A DNA stretch of 64,000 nt from Begonia masoniana (GCA_022432975.1 CM039502.1:75101286-75165285); one strand, 5' to 3'; shown: positions 26,934-37,605, counted from the stretch's first letter. The notes: a model not told the origin generated them from the letters alone. Translations and numbers: made by a program.

Positions 26934-27981
26934 TTTGTAATTTTTAATTTTTAAAACTCATTGGCATACATTCGCCTTTATTGTAAGGATTTTATAATTG
27001 CATTTCATGCATTAGATTGTATGGTTAGGACTAGATGTATGGTGGTGGATTTGGGTTGGAGGAAGTTCAACAAAATATTCAAAGGAAAAGGCCCTACAAT
27101 AAATGGAGCCCAATGGAAGCCTTGGCCTAAAGAAGAGCCCACAAAAAAGGTATAATTTTGCAAGTATAAAAGTTAGTGGCAACATGGATTGATGATGTGG
27201 CAAGATTCCCTCCATTGATCCATTTAGGCATGGCATTCATCTCCTCCCTAGGATGTGTGCTTGTTTGCCTTGATCTTGGCCATCCATCCTTTTTGATCCA
27301 AGGGCCTTAATCCACCTAGGACTTCTATAAATGCATTGTATTAGTGATTGTAGACAACTTTTGCTAAATCAATATACTACTATTTCTCTAAATCTCCCAA
27401 ATTCCTTTGGTGATTTTTCCTTGGTTCTTTGAACCAAGAGGAGTTGGCCTCCATTGCTAGCCTAGCTTGGGTTGCTAGGTTAGCTCTTAATCATTCCCTC
27501 ATCTTCTCCCTTGGGAGTTGAAACGAGGACGAAAATCTCCGGCCTACGGTGGTCGTTTTCTTCACGGAAAACGTGTATCCGGGAGCTTAAACCGTAAGCT
27601 CGCTCCTCGGATCCACCAAGGGTTTTCTTTACTTTTATTGCTATCACTTTTGCACACAAATCACTTTTTACTTTTCAGCTTTTCATTATCCACACACTCA
27701 CTTTCTATTTTTTTATCTTTTCTTTATTTCCATTGCTTTACATTTCCTTGTCATTTCTAACATATATTGTCATCTTATTCTCTTTATTCTCTTGTAATTT
27801 TGCTTCTCTCTACTAACCTATAATCTCGGCCATCATCTTAACATTTGCCTTCTTTATTTCTTGCCTTTAGTTTAGTATTTTATTTCAATATTCAAATATT
27901 GTTTACTAGCACCCAACCGAGCACTAACCTAGCATATTCGTGGGTCGTACACGGGCTCCCTTTCTAGGGGCCCCCGTGTCA
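26711..27981 (+). repeat. 3' LTR of CRM-like element (1271 bp)
   Basis: Near-identical to 18725-19996. Preceded by the purine tract CCGGAGGGGA and followed by target duplication GTTAG. Confidence 0.9.
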
Positions 27982-27986
27982 GTTAG

Positions 27987-28728
27987 GTGAACTTGAAAAC
28001 AATTCTACCCTTGTTTAAATTGTCGTTGATATATCAATTGCTAATGGTTTACTTGCTGAAATTATATTGCTAAATCATTGAAATAGTGTGACAGAATATT
28101 TCAACAAATTTGGATAGTTGCTAAAGCACATAATTGCATATCTGAATATTATTTTGCTGACCATCTGTTATTGTTTATTGGTTTTCGGTTGATGTTGTCA
28201 ATTTGCTGTGAAATTTTCAGAAATTGTTTGACTTTAGCATTGATTAATAGGTTGTTTTTCTTGCTGTATATTGCTGTGTTTTAGTACTGCTTAATAGACT
28301 ATTTTTAGCTGCAATTGTTGTGACCTGTTTATTGGATTATGTTTCTTATTGTTGTTTTTATTTGCTGTTTTTGATAAAATGTTGTTTTACAAATTGGTTA
28401 TCCGAATTTCTTTGAATTTGTTTACTGTTTAGCACTACATAATAACTATTTCAACTGTTGCATATCTAGTTAAAAGTCTTGTTTGTTTGATGTGTTTAAT
28501 TTATGCTTGTTGTCCAAAAATTCAGCATGATAATCATTCCTAATTGGTTATTTTGTGAGCTGTTAGCTGAATTTTTAGATTATGCATGATTAATAACATC
28601 CTATCAATTGTTTGTTGTGCTTTATCCTTGATTAAAATACTGTTTCTTCATCTGCATTTGTTGTGATTCTTTTGGTGTTTGGATAATTGCTGAGTTTTAG
28701 TTTTCTTTAATGTAGTCTAGGTGTTGAA
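27987..28728 (+). other. Leader of composite 'X' (continued)
   Basis: T-rich sequence between the CRM-like insertion and the gag start of 'X'. Together with 18549-18719 it forms a leader of about 0.9 kb. No gene seen. Confidence 0.6.
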
Positions 28729-29091
28729 ATGACCAGGAGAAACCAAATCACCTATTACCAATACCCTTGTGTTTATGAGCATCAACCTAGACATAAGAGG
28801 TATGATATTTCAATTCGTGAAAAAGAGTTATACATTCCTCCCTTTTGGGGCTCCTTTGATTGTAATGAATATTTTTCTTGGGTCAAAGAGGCAAATTTAT
28901 ATTTTGATTGTGGTTATTATACGGAAAAACGAAAAGTTCAAATAGCCACTGATAAGTTTAGAGAATATGCTAGTTATTGGTGGGCAACCCTCGTAACAAG
29001 AAGAAAGAAGAATTTTGAGGATGAAATTGTCACTTGGAGAATGTTAAAGGATGTAATGGAAAGAAAGTTTGCTCAAATTGATGACCAGTAA
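28729..29091 (+). pseudogene. Gag-like frame of composite 'X'
   Basis: 120 codons from ATG at 28729. It resembles the N-terminal gag core of gypsy elements: PPFWGSFDCNEYFSWVKEANLYFDC, then KVQIATDKFREYASYWWATL, then WRMLKDVMERKFA, matching the 'YLDWV...A..WW..L...W..M...F' pattern of gag. It ends at a TAA. A proline-rich linker and zinc knuckles follow in other frames from about 29100 to 29470. It is therefore a broken gag, with coding potential suggesting past selection. Confidence 0.7.
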
Positions 29092-29289
29092 GAGTTAAAT
29101 TTTTGATACCCTTCAAAAAGACTAAGCATACCCGAAACACCACCCTATTTAGAACCGACCCTTCGACCTTCTTTAAGGAAACCAAACCCAACCAAACCAC
29201 CACCTAGGTTAGATTCATACTACGATAAGTTTAAGGGGAAGGAAACTCACAAAATAATTGAAGAGAAAGTCATAGGAGAAAACACCTTA

Positions 29290-30075
29290 AGACCTAGAGC
29301 TAGGGACATCAAGTGTACCCAATACTTAGGCCGTGGACACCTAGCCAATGTTTGTCCTAGCAAACCCACAATGCCCTTAGAAGTAAGCACCTCAAAGCCT
29401 AGAACTAGAAACATTAAATGTTTTCATTGTTTAGAGTTCGGACATGTAGCATTTCTATGCCCTATCAAGACCTCAAGGAAATTATTAGAGAATGCTAAGG
29501 AAGTGGAAATTTTAGAAGAAAACATTGTAGAACCTCTTATCCAAACTGAGTACATTGAAGATTTTGGAATTGATAATCTATTTGAGGAATCTCTCCTTGA
29601 GGATGAAAGTGAGCAAATGGTAGAAACCATGGAAGCCCTTGAGCCCCAAGAAATAGTGACCAAAACCGATCACTTCCACAATTTTAAATCTTTTGAGGTT
29701 ATCATTTTTCATGACCCATTTTATTACAACCTTAGAGATGAAATTTTAGTTGAGGACCTTGTTGAGCCAACTTATCTTTTAGAGGGAACTTTTTATGCAA
29801 AGTATGCTCCAACGCCTATTCCCCACATCCAACAAGAGTTCTACCTAATGGATAAGAACTACCTAGATCCTTTTATAATCCAAACCGAGAGTAGAGTTTA
29901 TCATTTGAAAGGATATGTTTTCCCCCTTTTCTTCTCTTGGACTAAGAAGGCTAGAAATTTTTGTAGAGTCCTAAATTACCCTAGCAATGAAAAGTCTAGG
30001 AAAATTTTAAATGATTTAGTTCACGTATTTATTCCGCCAAACCATCTAATTTCTTGGTTCTTTAGAACAGGATAG
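29290..30075 (+). pseudogene. Zinc-knuckle plus unknown protein of composite 'X'
   Basis: Two knuckle-like motifs occur. CTQYLGRGHLANVC (about 29311-29355) has its second Cys replaced by Tyr. CFHCLEFGHVAFLC (about 29416-29460) is an intact CCHC. After them an acidic open frame runs to 30075 (the frame with ATG at 29371 is 234 codons), including FKSFEVIIFHDPFYYNL, VYHLKGYVFPLFFSWTKKA and FIPPNHLISWF. I do not recognise this second part as protease, RT or any pol domain. It sits where protease and pol should be, so the element is pol-less and probably used enzymes supplied in trans. Confidence 0.5.
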
Positions 30076-30153
30076 AATATTTTAGATTTTGCTTTGTTTT
30101 ATTTTGCATTTTTATTTTTGCCTAATATAATTGAGCATAATAATAAATAATTC

Positions 30154-30834
30154 TTGTTTAAAAAGAATTATACCATCATGCTCTCTTGTGATTTTGTAGA
30201 TTACTTCATTTCCATTGCTTATGAAGAATATAATGTTTGTTCTGCAATGAAGTCATTATTTAAAGATATGATAAGATCTTTGACGCATGATAATATGTTG
30301 AATTTTTATACTTTGGAATCTTATCGCATTTCCATTTCATTGCATCCTTATGATAGATTCTTAAAGAATGTTTTGCTCTTGAATGGTTTGAAAATATTTT
30401 TTAATGATAGTCTCTTATGTTTCAAAACCATTTATGTTGAAAGAAAGAAAATTGACGGTCCAATTATGAATGAATTTTGTTTGTGTCCTTTCTTAAAGGA
30501 TGAAATGAATTTGTTGAGTTGGTTTACTTTTTGCAATAGACCATTGATTTTTTTTATTATGGATCTTAGCATGATAATCCAAGTGAATTTTCTTGAACTT
30601 GCAAATTATTATGATGTTAAGTTCACCTTTATTTTGAAACCCATGCATGAACTTACCATTTATACAATGAAATTTAAATGTGGTTATCTTGTTAGGTATT
30701 ATGCTTTGCTGTATAGGTTTTACATGTTTATTAAGCGTTTGATTTCTCTATTTAAAGCTTATAGCATGTTGAACTCTTTTGAATTTGAAATCTATTTTGT
30801 CGAGATCAAGCATGACTTTCATGATCTTTTTTAA
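30154..30834 (+). CDS. Unknown 226-residue frame of composite 'X'
   Basis: An AT-rich open frame of 226 codons, rich in Phe, Tyr, Leu and Ile, with several hydrophobic stretches (such as LIFFIMDLSMIIQV and a YLVRYYALLYRFYMFI segment). No motif of gag, protease, RT, RNase H or integrase is visible. It follows the zinc-knuckle frame by 78 bases and precedes another unknown frame by 15 bases, with the tail of a gypsy-type internal region at 31540. It could be a decayed pol, an acquired gene, or a non-coding stretch that happens to be open; length in AT-rich DNA argues somewhat against chance. Confidence 0.35.
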   Translation: MFKKNYTIMLSCDFVDYFISIAYEEYNVCSAMKSLFKDMIRSLTHDNMLNFYTLESYRISISLHPYDRFLKNVLLLNGLKIFFNDSLLCFKTIYVERKKIDGPIMNEFCLCPFLKDEMNLLSWFTFCNRPLIFFIMDLSMIIQVNFLELANYYDVKFTFILKPMHELTIYTMKFKCGYLVRYYALLYRFYMFIKRLISLFKAYSMLNSFEFEIYFVEIKHDFHDLF

Positions 30835-30849
30835 GTTATTTCTAACATT

Positions 30850-31296
30850 TTGGAAAAGGATTGTTTTTCTTGTATCTCTTTTTGCTTTGAGAAAAGAAAA
30901 AACCCCTTTATCACCTCCATGTTTTCTAAGTCCATCAACCAAGATGTAGCAAAGAAAGTGGTGAGTACTTTACCAATAAGGTATGTGCAACTTGACTATT
31001 TATTAACTTGGCTATTTAGAATTGAATGGATAAGAGATTATTTTGATGATATTCTTGATTGGATTTTTGGACTTATTCATACTAATCCTTCTTTGAATTT
31101 CACTCTTGAATATTATTTTAAAGAGGATTCATTTTGTTTAGTAGCACATAATATAGTTCATGTTTTCTTGCATTTATTTTTGAACTTACAATATTATGTG
31201 ATGGATATAATTATTAGTCATTCCATGAATGCATATCTTGATTTCAATTTAGAACATTTATGCTTGTTAAAATACTTTTGTTTGATCTCAAATTAG
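30850..31296 (+). CDS. Unknown 148-residue frame of composite 'X'
   Basis: Open frame of 148 codons immediately after the previous unknown frame and in a similar style: aromatic and hydrophobic, with FRIEWIRDYFDDILDWIFGLI and a VHVFLHLFLNL stretch. The YFDD string is not in an RT context. The 31500-31556 end of the internal region reads LDLRSNLLP, close to the DLRPNPQPP that precedes the LTR in the CRM-like element. So these frames lie inside a gypsy-type internal region. Function unknown. Confidence 0.3.
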   Translation: MEKDCFSCISFCFEKRKNPFITSMFSKSINQDVAKKVVSTLPIRYVQLDYLLTWLFRIEWIRDYFDDILDWIFGLIHTNPSLNFTLEYYFKEDSFCLVAHNIVHVFLHLFLNLQYYVMDIIISHSMNAYLDFNLEHLCLLKYFCLISN

Positions 31297-31556
31297 AGGA
31301 AACTTTGAATTTTAAGTTTGGAAATAGCTTTATAATTGTGCCTCTAGTTTTTGATTTGGAGTATAACCTTTTGTGGAAGCTAATATTATTGAGAAATGTA
31401 CTACTCCACCCTCTGCCGAATCCATGGCCAAATTTTTCTTCTAATGCCTTTAATTGTTTTGTAGGCTTTATGGATAAAAATAGACTCAATAACCCCAGGA
31501 TAGTGGCAAAAGTGCAAAGAGGAAACTCTTTAGATTTGAGGTCAAATCTTCTCCCT

Positions 31557-33488
31557 TGACACGATTTAGGTCCCGATACTTGCACTCTTGTGATCCAAAT
31601 GCAATGGGACTTGATGGAGTTGAAGAAAGTCTCCAAAGAGCCGAAGCTTGGAGACAACCGGTGCTCTGAATTTCGGATATTACACACCAAATTCAAGAAC
31701 CACCTAGAAGCTTACCTTTTGGATATTACGCACCAAAGGAAGAGGCCTCGAATGGGAGCTTCAAATCGGATATTACTCACCGATTGAGAATTACCCAGAA
31801 AATAGAAAAAATGGAGGATCACTCTAACGAAGAAGATGAACTTCTGTAATTTGAAAATTGGCCAAAAGACCATTACAAAGCATTCAGAACAATGTTATAT
31901 AGCCCTTTGAATGACCGAGAGCCTTCGGAAGAAACAGAAAAGGAAAAATTCATCAACGGAAGATAGCTGTTGGAGATAATATAGCCGTTGGAGCGTCGAC
32001 ACTCTCGGCCAAGTAGGAGCAACCTTGCTGTCCGGCTCACTCAACTGCTACCTGGTTCCCTGATGAGCTGCTGCCTGGTTTATTTTTTTAAACTTGGTTC
32101 ATTGCTGACCGGTTGATATGCCCACGATTTCGATCCATCGAGCACAAGTCAAGGTATGTATTGATTTTATCTAACTAATGGACTTGTGGAATTTTGTAGG
32201 TAAATTGGCTCAAGGCTTGAAGTGAATCAAAGAAGAAAGAATTTGTTTTCCTTAAATTCAAATTATGTAACCGAGCCTTGAATTTAATTTGTATATTTTT
32301 AGGAAACTTTAGTTTTGTTTAAAACTCGTTATTTGGCAAACTTTAGCCTTTTAGAATGTATGTTTGTAATAGTCTTCAAAAAGGGATGCTAAACCAAGGT
32401 GAACCAAAGGCTGAACCAAGTGAACCGAGGCCAAAAGAATCCTGAACCAAGGCTGAATCGGCCGAACCAAGAGGAACCAAGCCTGAACCGGCTGAACCAA
32501 GAAGAATAAAGGGCTGAACCGGATTGAACCATGGTGAATCAAAGCTGAACCAATTGCAAGAGGAGTGAACCGGCCTGGAGTGCATTTCCAGCAGACCGAA
32601 CCGCCAGAAGCTCCAACGGCCATTTTCCTAGCTGTTGCCCGACATTTCTGCTGAAGCTATCTCCTCCTTCTCTTCTGATTCTCCTTCTGTATTTAACTTC
32701 TCTTCCACTTTTGTAATCGTTTGGTTAATCTGTTGAATATTTGGAAACTCCAGAAGAATTTTTCTCCTTGTTCGAAGCAATCTCCGCGCGCGAAAGAGAG
32801 AGCTTCTCTCGGTGCTTCATCGGCGCGTAGTGCCTGGATGAAGCTACCAGATTGCACCCCGAGCTCGTGGCTGCTAGGAGGTGTTCTTAGCCCTTCTCTT
32901 CCTCTTTCAAGCAATGGAAGCAAGGAAGAAATGGGCGAACGCCATTGTCCCCTCCACCGAGAACTCTTTCGCTGGCAACGAAGGATTTCCGTCTCCGAAA
33001 ACGCCGAGTCATTTCTGGGTCAGCTTTGGGCCTTCATTCTCCCTCCTCTATCATTTTTGCACCATTTTGAGCAACACCCACCTCCTCAAGTGCTCGGTAA
33101 CGCTCTCTTCCCTCCTCGCCATTCTCCCTGTGTTTCCTCTGTTCTTTCGTCTGTTCAGTGTCTGTTTTTGGGGTGTTCACAGAGCACCGATCATGGTTTT
33201 TATCTTAAGTCTTCTGCATGCATATTTTCACTCCATTTACAGACCTGTAGCTTATCACCGGTTCAGATGTTGTTTGGTCTTTTGATGCCCGGTTCTCTTC
33301 TAGTTGTTTGCGCCATTTTCTTGGTCAGTGTTACACTCCCTTTTAGCCTGTTGCTTTCTCTTGTCAAGCTCCTTCTCCATGCTTTAAGATGGTATTTTCC
33401 TACAAAAATAACACACCGGTTAGACGATAAATTGGTTAAATTACTTACCTGGGTTTGTGATCGATGGATAAGTCTCGTAGGCATATCA
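31557..33488 (-). repeat. Reverse-oriented LTR of composite 'X', split by a solo LTR
   Basis: The reverse complement of the forward LTR at 17765-18548. It begins TGATATGCC at 33488 and runs to 33263, then resumes at 32113 and ends CGTGTCA at 31557. Without the nested solo LTR its length is about 783 bp, the same as the forward copy. On its outer side (33489-33540) the minus strand reads a DLRTNPQSPGN-type internal tail, so this LTR follows a proper internal 3' end on the minus strand. On its inner side it abuts the forward internal tail exactly at the LTR boundary. Confidence 0.75.
32114..33257 (+). mobile_element. Solo LTR nested in the reverse LTR
   Basis: Starts TGATATGCCCACG, ends GTAGCTTATCA, and has a perfect 5-bp target duplication CCGGT (32109-32113 and 33258-33262). 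Its first 110 bp follow the same plan as the other LTRs of this group (TGATATGCC, then a TTTTGTAGG stretch). No internal region or primer site, so a solo LTR is the simplest call. The open frame 32721-33506 crosses its boundary and is not a gene. Confidence 0.7.
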
Positions 33489-33675
33489 TCATTTCCAGGT
33501 GATTGAGGATTTGTCCTCAAATCCAAAGGGTGGCTTCTTTGCACTCCTTGGTGATGCATGAGCATCATCAATGGCTCCTTGAGAGAGACACCTACAAAAT
33601 TGAGCTAACTCGTAAAAAGAGAAATTCAGCCATGGGCTGGGCTGTGGTCGAGGGATGCTAATCCTAGGCACATCA
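33489..33675 (-). other. Outer end piece of composite 'X'
   Basis: Read on the minus strand it starts TGATGTGCCTAGG at 33675, like an LTR start. About 80 bp on it has a TTTTGTAGG stretch, and it ends with a DLRTNPQSPGN-type polyprotein tail directly before the reverse LTR. It looks like an LTR start joined to the 3' end of an internal region by a large deletion. Confidence 0.5.
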
Positions 33676-33680
33676 CTTCC

Positions 33681-33873
33681 TTGGAAGATCGAGCTAAATG
33701 GGAGCCAAACCGGTGCCCTACGGTGGTAGTTATTCCTACGGGAAAACTTGCCCCCGGAAGCTTTTTGTTCGCTTATTCATCACATTGTCGGTCATATTCA
33801 TCTTACACACCGAGGACGTTGTTTGTATTTTGTGTGTTTAACATGGGTTCCTTTTTTGGGTAGCCCCGTGTCA
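33681..33873 (+). repeat. Old gypsy LTR 'H', piece 3 of 3 (3' end)
   Basis: Continues piece 2 after the composite. The 'aaaccggtgccctacggtgg' course, then 'acgggaaaac' and 'cccggaagc', matches the end of the 18725-19996 LTR. It ends GCCCCGTGTCA and is followed by a primer site, so 'H' is a 5' LTR. Confidence 0.6.
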
Positions 33874-33875
33874 GG

Positions 33876-33888
33876 TGGTATCAGAGCC
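33876..33888 (+). other. Primer binding site after LTR 'H'
   Basis: TGGTATCAGAGCC, exact tRNA-iMet complement, two bases after CGTGTCA. No coding internal region follows; the element seems truncated soon after. Confidence 0.8.
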
Positions 33889-34321
33889 TCACTTCTGTGG
33901 GCCGGTTAGGCAGCACATCAGACAGACCGTCGATTGAAGCAACCATCCTACGGGGTGTCCCTGTAAGATCGCCGACTGAGGCAATCGCCCTTAAAGGGTG
34001 AAGGGATGATGTGATACCACATCGGAAACAGAGAGTTGTGTGAGTTAGTATATATATTGGGTCCAAACCTCCACTCTTAAGCGCGCTTTTGGGAGGAGTA
34101 ATGTCTCACTTATGTGGGCCGGTTAGGTAGCACATCAGGCAGACCGCCGATTGAGACAGCCATCCTACAAGGTGTCCCGGTCAGATCGCCGACTGAGGCA
34201 ATCGCCCTTAAAGGGTGAGGGGATGATGTGATACCACATCGAAAACAGAGAGTTGTCTGGACTAGTATATATATTAGGTCCAAACCTCCACTTTTAAACC
34301 CGCTTTTGGGAGGAGTAAGGG
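33888..34321 (+). repeat. 217-bp tandem duplication
   Basis: Two copies, 33888-34104 and 34105-34321, about 90 percent alike. Each starts CTCACTT, contains GTGGGCCGGTTAGG, two GATCGCCGACTGAGGCAAT-like blocks, and the palindromic TGTGATACCACATCG. Each ends GGGAGGAGTAA. The TGTGATACCACATCG block resembles the start of small plant LTRs, so these may be fused TRIM-type LTR fragments. Not coding. Confidence 0.8.
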
Positions 34322-36432
34322 ACCTGATATGATATCACAATACGTTTAGTATCATGTAAGCACTGGACAAAATGAGGATCTCATTCTCGACATTAATTCA
34401 GAATATAGGATAATCAGCTACCTGCCAAAATTTAATCTGTTACATTTTTTATAATTTTAGTGGTTAGATACATATGGTACTCTGGACTCATCATCAATAG
34501 AAAGCTTCAAATTGATTTTAACCCAATAATATATTATGTATCAGAAGTAAAGGTTTTGAGGTACATATGGTACTCTAGACTAAGTCTTTGGTCGAGAAAT
34601 ATGGTTGGTTTCTTTAGAAAATTTGCGACCAAAAGACATTCATTGGGGCATTAAATAGCTAGACTTTGACATGCGTTCGCTCTATTTTCCCTAGTCTGTC
34701 TCATTCACACCCGCGTACTCTATTCCATCATTTCAAACAAATCAAACAGCCTTATAGCCTAGGGACAGATCAAACCAGGATACACAGGTAACCAAGGAGA
34801 TGACGAAAAAGTGAGAGAGAGCAGGCAGGCTGCAAGCATGGGGAGACTAAGAAAGTGCTTTTAGGTTAAAAAGTGAATCGCCAATCTTGATCAAAGGGAA
34901 CAACAACAGTGCTTTTAACCTGTTACAAAGTTTTACTTGTGAATATAATGATGATGGAATCTATCATAAGATTTGGAGGTGACGTGCCAGTTCGTCGTTG
35001 GCTCACTTGCCCGTTCTCATTCCAATCCTTTGATTTCTATGATATTTAAAGTCAAACTTAGGCACTAATCCAATTTTTAGGCCATGTCAAGACCCTTGTA
35101 TTTATTTTAATATTTTATAAAATTAGTGCATTGTTTTTCATTAATATTGATGGAGGATTGGCGTTTGTTCTTGGGCTCAAATTAATTTATCTTTAAAAAA
35201 TAAATAATTTAGCTAAGTGAAATAAAAATGGGTAAATTGGCTCATGTATTTGCTGTAGGCACCTAATTTGCTTACCAACTTGCTCAAAATTAGTTGGAGC
35301 AACAGATAAATGTCGAAGGAGAATCAATTCAGATTGATATTTTTAGTGGCCATGGGAAAAAAAAATCATCAGCCGACCGGGCGTGAAGAGGCTCAGGTCG
35401 GGTCTGATCGGTCTTGGGGGGATTACGACCCAACCAGGCCAAACCCACCTCCAAAAGGGTAGTCCGAGGTCAGCCCGCAGGCATCCGACCACCAACGACC
35501 AGCTGAAATCTAGCCAGAATTAGATGGATTTCGCTTAGTCTGAGAATTTGGCGAAGTCTGCTGAAAATCTACCGAAATTCAGCTAAGGCCCCGACCAAAC
35601 TGGAAAAAAATTTGCAGCTCCAACCTAAGGTCGTGCATGGGCAAGCCAATTAGCCTTTTGCCTAAGCAGATGAGCAAGAGATTGAAATGGAGTAAATAAA
35701 TAAATTTTAAAATATGTTTCAATTAATGTAAATGTCTTCTCTACATTTTTTTAAAAATGATTTATTTTTAACTTTATTATATGTTACAAATATTTCTTAA
35801 ACTCTTCAGTACTTTTAATGAAATTATAGATATCAACTACCCACCGAGCCCATCACTGCAGTTGAGTCGAGTCCATTTTGGCTCGAGCGTCGAGCCTGGC
35901 TCTAGACTAGAAGGCGAGTCGAGCTGAGATCTTCTTATTGGCTTGCGAGCCCGTCTAGTTCGATCCCAGGCAAGCTCGCCAACAAGTCGGCTTGTTGGCT
36001 CTCCTCTTTCTATCATGTCTTCTTCCCATTGCTCTTCTAATCTAATTTTCAAAAAATTTACTTTGAAGATAGGTTAATTTAAACCCACTAACCAACACCT
36101 ACAAAGGCTTTTTGTTCTCACTAACTTCTTCTACATACTTTCTCATATTTATACACGTCTCGCCATGAACTTCTTTGTTCATCTTTCCAATGTGATAATA
36201 AATAGAAATTTTGTAAGGTCACGAGAAAATTAATCATCAGTGTCCATAACATCATGATTAAAAGTCAAATCCGAAAAGTGTGATAAACCCTAAAGACAAA
36301 AATAAAAGACCACCGAAAGCTCCACCATTTACTCATTCTCTCACTTTCCCTTGTGTCATTTCATTCCACTGAACCAAAAAAAAAAAAAAAAAAAACATAA
36401 AATTCTCTCACTCGCCGGTAACAAGGGTGATC
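34322..36432. other. Intergenic region upstream of bHLH gene
   Basis: AT-rich with no supported gene. Small features: an imperfect repeat of ACATATGGTACTCT at 34470 and 34563; GC-rich CCGACC/GGTCGG blocks at about 35370-35620 and GAGTCGAG/GGCTCG blocks at 35850-36010 that look like old DNA-transposon pieces. The last 500 bp probably hold the bHLH promoter, but I see no convincing TATA box. An A-run (about 36378-36396) lies in the presumed 5' leader. Confidence 0.5.
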
Positions 36433-37605
36433 ATGCAGTCTGATAACTCGGAGCTCCACCGGTTGCTCGCTGCAAATGGTTTCTTCGACGTCGGACGTCA
36501 AAGCTTGTGCAGCTCTTCCTCGTACTATCCTGTCGATCAAGTTTCTGCAATTTCAGATACGCTTCCACCTCTCAATGAAAAAGCTCTCGCTGCTCTCAGA
36601 AATCATAAGGAGGCTGAGAAAAAAAGGAGGGAGAGGATAAATTCTCATCTCGATAAACTAAGGAATCTTCTTCCCTGTAATTCCAAGGTAATTTCGTCAC
36701 TTTGTTTGCGTTTCAATTTGTTTTTATACCTAGTTTAAATTTGGTCGTACTTTGAGCGGTGTTTTTATTTTTCCTTCTAATTTTGAATTTTGAGCATTTT
36801 GTACGATAATTACTTCAAAATTTTCAACTGTTGACTTCAATTTTGTCCGGGAAAAATAGCTGAATTTCTTAGCTATTCAGAGATTTTTGGAGTTTTTTTA
36901 TTTTTTTGCATTTCTAAAAATTGTTGAATATGAAGTCGATCAATTTTCAAGTTTCCGTTGCCTCGGAAAATATTGTGTTCAATACAACAAATTATGGCGT
37001 TTTGTTTCCAAGAAAGTGTTTTCCAGCAGCTATTATCGGGTTCAAAGTTCAAAATACAATACCCAGAATCTGAAAAAGAAAAAGAGAGAAAAGGCTTTCT
37101 AGTTTCTAGGGTTGTTTGTTTGGGAAAGTAGCCAGGCTTTTTAAAAAATTAGGGTTCTTAATCTATTTTTTTATTTTATTAGACCGACAAAGCTTCTCTT
37201 CTTGCAAATGTTGTTCAACGCGTGAAAGATCTAAAGCAACAAGCTTCTGAAATCTCTGGGATCGAGACTTTCCCATCAGAAATTGATGAAATCTCTGTGC
37301 ATTCCGGCAATTATTCCGGGGACGGGAGAACGATTTTCAAAGCCTCTTTGTGCTGCGAAGATCGCTCGGACCTAATACCAGACCTCATCCAGATCCTAAA
37401 CTCTCTCCACTTGAAGACTCTCACAGCAGAAGTGGCAACTCTCGGAGGAAGAATCAGAAACGTTCTCGTTGTCGCCCCAGAAAAAGATTGCAGCGTTGAA
37501 TCAGTCCATTTCCTACAAAACTCGTTAAGATCACTGCTAGACAGCTCAAATTCGAGCGAGCGATCAAAGAGAAGACGTGTTTTGGATCCCAATGACATAT
37601 CTTGA
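36433..37605 (+). CDS. bHLH106: bHLH transcription factor, bHLH106/107-like
   Basis: Two exons: 36433-36687 and 37183-37605, 225 residues. The 495-bp intron (GT at 36688, AG at 37182, phase 0) splits the bHLH domain right after NSK, and exon 2 resumes TDKASLL. The ATG at 36433 is chosen because the two codons before it begin with GTG. The basic region (residues 57-70, NHKEAEKKRRERIN) has His58, Glu62 and Arg66, the H-E-R set for E-box/G-box DNA. Helix-loop-helix runs to about residue 107. The C-terminal part (about 125-205) resembles the ACT-like dimerisation domain of this subgroup. Family: Arabidopsis bHLH30/32/51/106/107, nuclear regulators; bHLH106 is tied to salt response. The UBAC2-like gene downstream supports the 106/107 branch. 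Confidence 0.9.

Larger units (their letters stand above)
18725..27981 (+). mobile_element. CRM-like Ty3/gypsy retrotransposon, defective
   Basis: 9.3 kb with LTRs at 18725-19996 and 26711-27981 and a perfect 5-bp target duplication GTTAG (18720-18724, 27982-27986). A TGGTATCAGAGC primer site is at 19999 and a purine tract just before 26711. Order: leader, gag, protease, RT-RNase H, integrase. The polyprotein frame runs on into the 3' LTR. That feature, the DSGSCVNVAS protease and the absence of a chromodomain after the integrase suggest the centromeric-retrotransposon (CRM) clade; this is inference. Coding is broken by three stops, two frameshifts and a hAT MITE. It is inserted in the leader of composite 'X'. 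Confidence 0.85.
17765..33675 (+). mobile_element. Composite retroelement 'X' with inverted LTRs
   Basis: Outer ends are TGATATGCC at the left and GGCACATCA at the right, so both ends are inverted copies of an LTR start. The target sequence CTTCC is present on both sides (17760-17764 and 33676-33680). The host LTR 'H' reads on smoothly from one side to the other, which supports a single insertion interval. Inside are a forward 5' LTR (17765-18548), a primer site, a pol-less internal region (18549-18719 plus 27987-31556), and an LTR in reverse orientation (33488 down to 31557). Then comes a 187-bp end piece that looks like an LTR start fused to the 3' end of an internal region. A CRM-like element and a solo LTR are nested in it. 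Confidence 0.6.

Noticed and set aside
32721..33506. 261-codon forward protein
   Set aside because: Crosses the solo-LTR boundary and target duplication at 33257, then reads the antisense of an LTR start and polyprotein tail.
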